The position numbers were made by a program, and so were the translations under genes. From an uncultured Lachnospiraceae bacterium (GTDB lineage Bacteria; Bacillota; Clostridia; TANB77; CAG-508): DNA of 48,637 nt. Positions 46,651 through 48,637 of the stretch are shown in pieces. The notes under the pieces are model-generated. The model saw only the letters and a program-made list of their open reading frames with translations, made no database searches and was not told the origin of the DNA. Location: assembly GCA_945917765.1 (NCBI GenBank), contig CAMEHU010000010.1:1-48637 (forward strand), in the 5' to 3' direction. Each line of letters starts with the position of its first letter. Position 1 is the first letter of the stretch.

Positions 46651-47424
46651 ATGATGTTAAAAGATAAAACAATTTTAATAATGGGAATACGTAACAAATG
46701 GAGCATTGCTTATGGAATTGCAGAATCTGCATACAAGCAAGGTGCAAAATTAATATTTACATATATGGGTGAAGAAAATAAGGATAAAATAGAAAAATTA
46801 ACAGAGGATTTTAAAGATAGCAAAGCATATGTTTTAGATGGAGCTTCTGAAGATGAATTAGTTAAGGAAGTTTTTACTAAAATTAAAGAAGAAAATGGAA
46901 AAATTGATGGAATTGTTCATGCAATTGCACATGCTAAGACAGAGGATTTGCATAATGATTTTATTCAAACAAGCAAAGAAGGGTTTGCACATGCTAATGA
47001 TGTAAGTAGTTATTCATTAGTTTTAGTTGCAAGAATGGCTAAAGAATTAGATATGTTAAATGAAAACGCTAGTATTGTTACTTTAACATATCTTGGTTCT
47101 ACAAAGGTTTTAGAGGGTTATAATGTTATGGGAATTGCTAAGTCTGCTTTAGAAGCAAGTGTTAGATATTTAGCTTATAATCTTGGAAAAGAAGGTATTA
47201 GAGTTAATGCTGTTTCTTCTGGTCCTATTAAAACTTTATCTGCTAAGGGAATTAAGGATTTTAATTCTATTTTGAGTGTTGTAGAAGAGAAGGCTCCTTT
47301 GCATAGAAATGTTACTATTGAACAGATTGGAGATGTTGCTACATTTTTGTTAAGTAGTATGTCTGAAGCTATTACAGGGCAAGTTATTTTTGCTGATAGT
47401 GGGTATTGTATTATGGGCAACTAA
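46651..47424 (+). CDS. fabI: Enoyl-ACP reductase, FabI type, 257 aa
   Basis: Last reductive step of each elongation cycle, using NAD(P)H. LMLKDKTILIMGIRNKWSIAYGIA-like start, HAIAHAKTEDL, LTYLGSTKVLEGYNVMGIAK with the Tyr-x6-Lys pair of FabI (Tyr in GY, Lys in AK), NAVSSGPIKTLSAKGI, and GQVIFADSGYCIMG at the end. The frame can begin at GTG 46639, inside the accA stop, but ATG 46651/46654 fits the family start. This is the last gene of the operon. No fabK is present in the window. Confidence 0.92.
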   Translation: MMLKDKTILIMGIRNKWSIAYGIAESAYKQGAKLIFTYMGEENKDKIEKLTEDFKDSKAYVLDGASEDELVKEVFTKIKEENGKIDGIVHAIAHAKTEDLHNDFIQTSKEGFAHANDVSSYSLVLVARMAKELDMLNENASIVTLTYLGSTKVLEGYNVMGIAKSALEASVRYLAYNLGKEGIRVNAVSSGPIKTLSAKGIKDFNSILSVVEEKAPLHRNVTIEQIGDVATFLLSSMSEAITGQVIFADSGYCIMGN

Positions 47425-47438
47425 TTTTGCAGGTGACC

Positions 47439-47599
47439 GCTCAAACTATAGAATTATGTAGCTTGTAAAAATATAATTAATACTCCGTTCGTTTGCTGGC
47501 GTGGAAGTTTGGAAATAAGACTATAGATGGGGGCGCCAAACTGCGCACTTACTTCGTATTAATATATTTTTACAAGCTACATAATTCTATAGTTTGAGC
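47439..47599. repeat. Inverted-repeat element between fabI and acpP
   Basis: The left arm GCTCAAACTATAGAATTATG... (47439-47483) pairs with the right arm ...CATAATTCTATAGTTTGAGC (47556-47599) over about 44 bp with a single one-base gap. The 72-base loop (47484-47555) is G+C-richer than its surroundings and contains GGGGGCGCC. It contains no ORF. It looks like a miniature element or a structured transcript, and a partial relative lies at 34483-34522. Confidence 0.85.
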
Positions 47600-47629
47600 T
47601 ACTCAAAAGACAGAAGTATTATAAAAAAC

Positions 47630-47658
47630 TTGACAATTTTTTAAAAGAATTGTATAAA
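47630..47658 (+). promoter_or_regulatory. Promoter of acpP and the TetR gene
   Basis: TTGACA (47630-47635) and TATAAA (47653-47658) with a 17-base spacer, just downstream of the inverted-repeat element. Confidence 0.75.
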
Positions 47659-47686
47659 TTAAAAATGAAATTAGGAGGAATTTAAA

Positions 47687-47926
47687 ATGAATGAAAATGA
47701 AGTATTTGAAAAATTAAAAGGAATAATAGTTGAACAATTAGGAGTTGAAGAAAATTTAGTAACAAAGGAAGCTACTTTTGTTGATGATTTATCAGCTGAT
47801 TCATTAGATATAGTTGAATTAGTTATGGGAATTGAGGAGAATTTTGATATTCAAATTCCTGATGAGGCAGCAGAGAAGATAGTTACAGTAGGAGATGTTG
47901 TGGATTACCTAATGAATAATTTATAA
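47687..47926 (+). CDS. acpP: Acyl carrier protein, 79 aa
   Basis: Carries the growing acyl chain on a 4'-phosphopantetheine arm attached to Ser39 in [19 protein letters not shown]. Helix 2 with DSLD and acidic surfaces, and the C-terminal [12 protein letters not shown], are typical. AGGAGG precedes the ATG. Its own promoter allows high expression separate from the fab operon. Confidence 0.96.
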   Translation: MNENEVFEKLKGIIVEQLGVEENLVTKEATFVDDLSADSLDIVELVMGIEENFDIQIPDEAAEKIVTVGDVVDYLMNNL

Positions 47927-47964
47927 GATTTTATAAGTCAAAATCTGAAAGGATGATAATATTT

Positions 47965-48534
47965 ATGAATAAGACAAAAAGAATTATATTCAAAACAGCA
48001 ATAAAATTATTTGCTGAAAAAGGTTACGAAAATACAGGGATAGAGGAGATTACAGCAGTTGCAGGTTTTGCAAAGGGAGCATTATATTATCATTTTGATA
48101 CAAAAGAGGATTTGTTTGATTTGATGTTAGAAGAAGGAACAAAACTTTTAAATAATAGTATCGAACTTAAATTTAGACATTGCAATGACCCATTAGATAA
48201 GATAAAGGCTATTTTAATGATTGAGATAAAAACAATTATTAATTATGAGGATTTTATTACTGTTGTTATAAACAACACTTTAGGGGAAAATAGTAGAACA
48301 AAAAAATGCCAAAAAGCAGTAAATAATTACGTAGATAAAATTGGTGAAGTTCTTAAAGAGGGAATAGAGGCTGGTATTTTTTATGATAAAAATCCGGAGG
48401 CTGTTGCATATGGCATATTTGGAGTTACTTTTTCTAGTTTGCTATATAGACTAAAGCAAGACAGAAATGCAACTGCTGAACAAATATATGAAGGGTATGT
48501 TGATACTGTTGTAAAAGGAATTACTAAATTATAA
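47965..48534 (+). CDS. TetR/AcrR-family transcriptional regulator, 189 aa
   Basis: Residues 1-50 form the HTH domain: KRIIFKTAIKLFAEKGYENT, GIEEITAVAGFAKGALYYHF, DTKEDLFDLMLEEG. The C-terminal helical part would bind a small ligand. AAAGGA with better spacing favours ATG 47965 over ATG 47953. Placed after acpP, it may be the regulator of fatty-acid synthesis in this organism, in place of FapR or FabT, which are not seen. That is inference from position. It is followed directly by a strong terminator. Confidence 0.88.
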   Translation: MNKTKRIIFKTAIKLFAEKGYENTGIEEITAVAGFAKGALYYHFDTKEDLFDLMLEEGTKLLNNSIELKFRHCNDPLDKIKAILMIEIKTIINYEDFITVVINNTLGENSRTKKCQKAVNNYVDKIGEVLKEGIEAGIFYDKNPEAVAYGIFGVTFSSLLYRLKQDRNATAEQIYEGYVDTVVKGITKL

Positions 48535-48549
48535 ACGTAGATACAATAT

Positions 48550-48587
48550 AAAAAGGGTAGATATTTTGTAAATATCTATCCCTTTTT
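48550..48587 (+). terminator. Intrinsic terminator after the TetR gene
   Basis: AAAAAGGGTAGATATTT pairs with AAATATCTATCCCTTTTT around a TGT loop. Confidence 0.92.
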
Positions 48588-48590
48588 AAA

Positions 48591-48637
48591 GTGTGCCCAG
48601 CATGGGCAACAACTTGTGGGTGAAAGTCCCATACAGT
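48591..48637 (+). mobile_element. 5' end of a group II intron, cut by the window edge
   Basis: GTGTGCCCAGCATGGGCAAC is the conserved GUGYG 5' end and first stem of bacterial group II introns, and GGGTGAAAGTCCCATAC matches the domain I pattern that follows. Only 47 bases are in the window. The start lies three bases past the preceding terminator hairpin, which is where class C group II introns usually insert. Confidence 0.8.

Overview
The window looks like chromosomal DNA of an AT-rich (about 30% G+C by eye), spore-forming, Gram-positive anaerobe of class Clostridia. The evidence is an intact sporulation sigma factor of the SigK type, two T-box riboswitches, strong AGGAGG ribosome binding sites, frequent TTG/GTG starts, a sortase with an LPxTG surface protein, and a Clostridia-type fatty-acid synthesis operon. 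I cannot name a species from sequence alone.

Layout. 1-9.8 kb is accessory. It holds a predicted cysteine-peptidase-like protein, a phosphoribosyltransferase-like protein paired with a HAD 5'-nucleotidase, a PHP phosphoesterase, and a tight five-gene operon (aminotransferase, SDR, asparagine-synthetase-like amidotransferase, AMP-forming ligase, APH-type kinase) that reads as a small-molecule biosynthesis cluster. 9.8-11.9 kb is a T-box plus argS. 12.0-14.8 kb is a serine-recombinase element next to tRNA-Leu(CAA). 15.0-19.5 kb carries a sortase, a thioester-type adhesin and an acyl-CoA synthetase. 19.5-34.5 kb is mostly housekeeping: sigK, an ABC transporter, rnhA, tmcAL, an endonuclease Q homologue, T-box/thrS, a YhcC-like radical SAM protein, a ZIP transporter, an M41 peptidase without an AAA domain, mutL and tcdA. 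34.6-37.1 kb is a large adenosine-deaminase-like protein with a C-terminal Rossmann-like domain. 37.3-47.4 kb is a complete-looking acc/fab operon (acyl synthetase, birA, fabD, fabG, fabF, accB, fabZ, accC, accD, accA, fabI). It is followed by acpP, a TetR regulator, a terminator, and the first 47 bases of a group II intron cut by the window edge.

Most striking signal. Three genes (aminotransferase, serine recombinase, ZIP transporter) are each interrupted once, and every interruption has the same form. An in-frame CGG codon is where the frame breaks, and skipping only its C (a +1 shift, reading GGN as glycine) restores a conserved family motif: ITGQPD, ARE-GFSLAEQ and HNIPEG. I checked every CGG trinucleotide by eye against gene frame. 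Only five other in-frame CGG codons exist, all in three accessory-looking genes, and none occur in the housekeeping genes. This is either recurrent +1 recoding at a rare or poorly decoded CGG codon, or a systematic sequencing error. Both possibilities can be tested.

Secondary signals are a perfect 51-bp inverted repeat just upstream of thrS, palindromic GGGACGCGTCCC repeats on both sides of thrS (one extends a protein's C-terminus), a 45-nt inverted-repeat element downstream of fabI with a partial relative downstream of tcdA, and an SDR with a missing catalytic lysine and an apparent ATA start codon.
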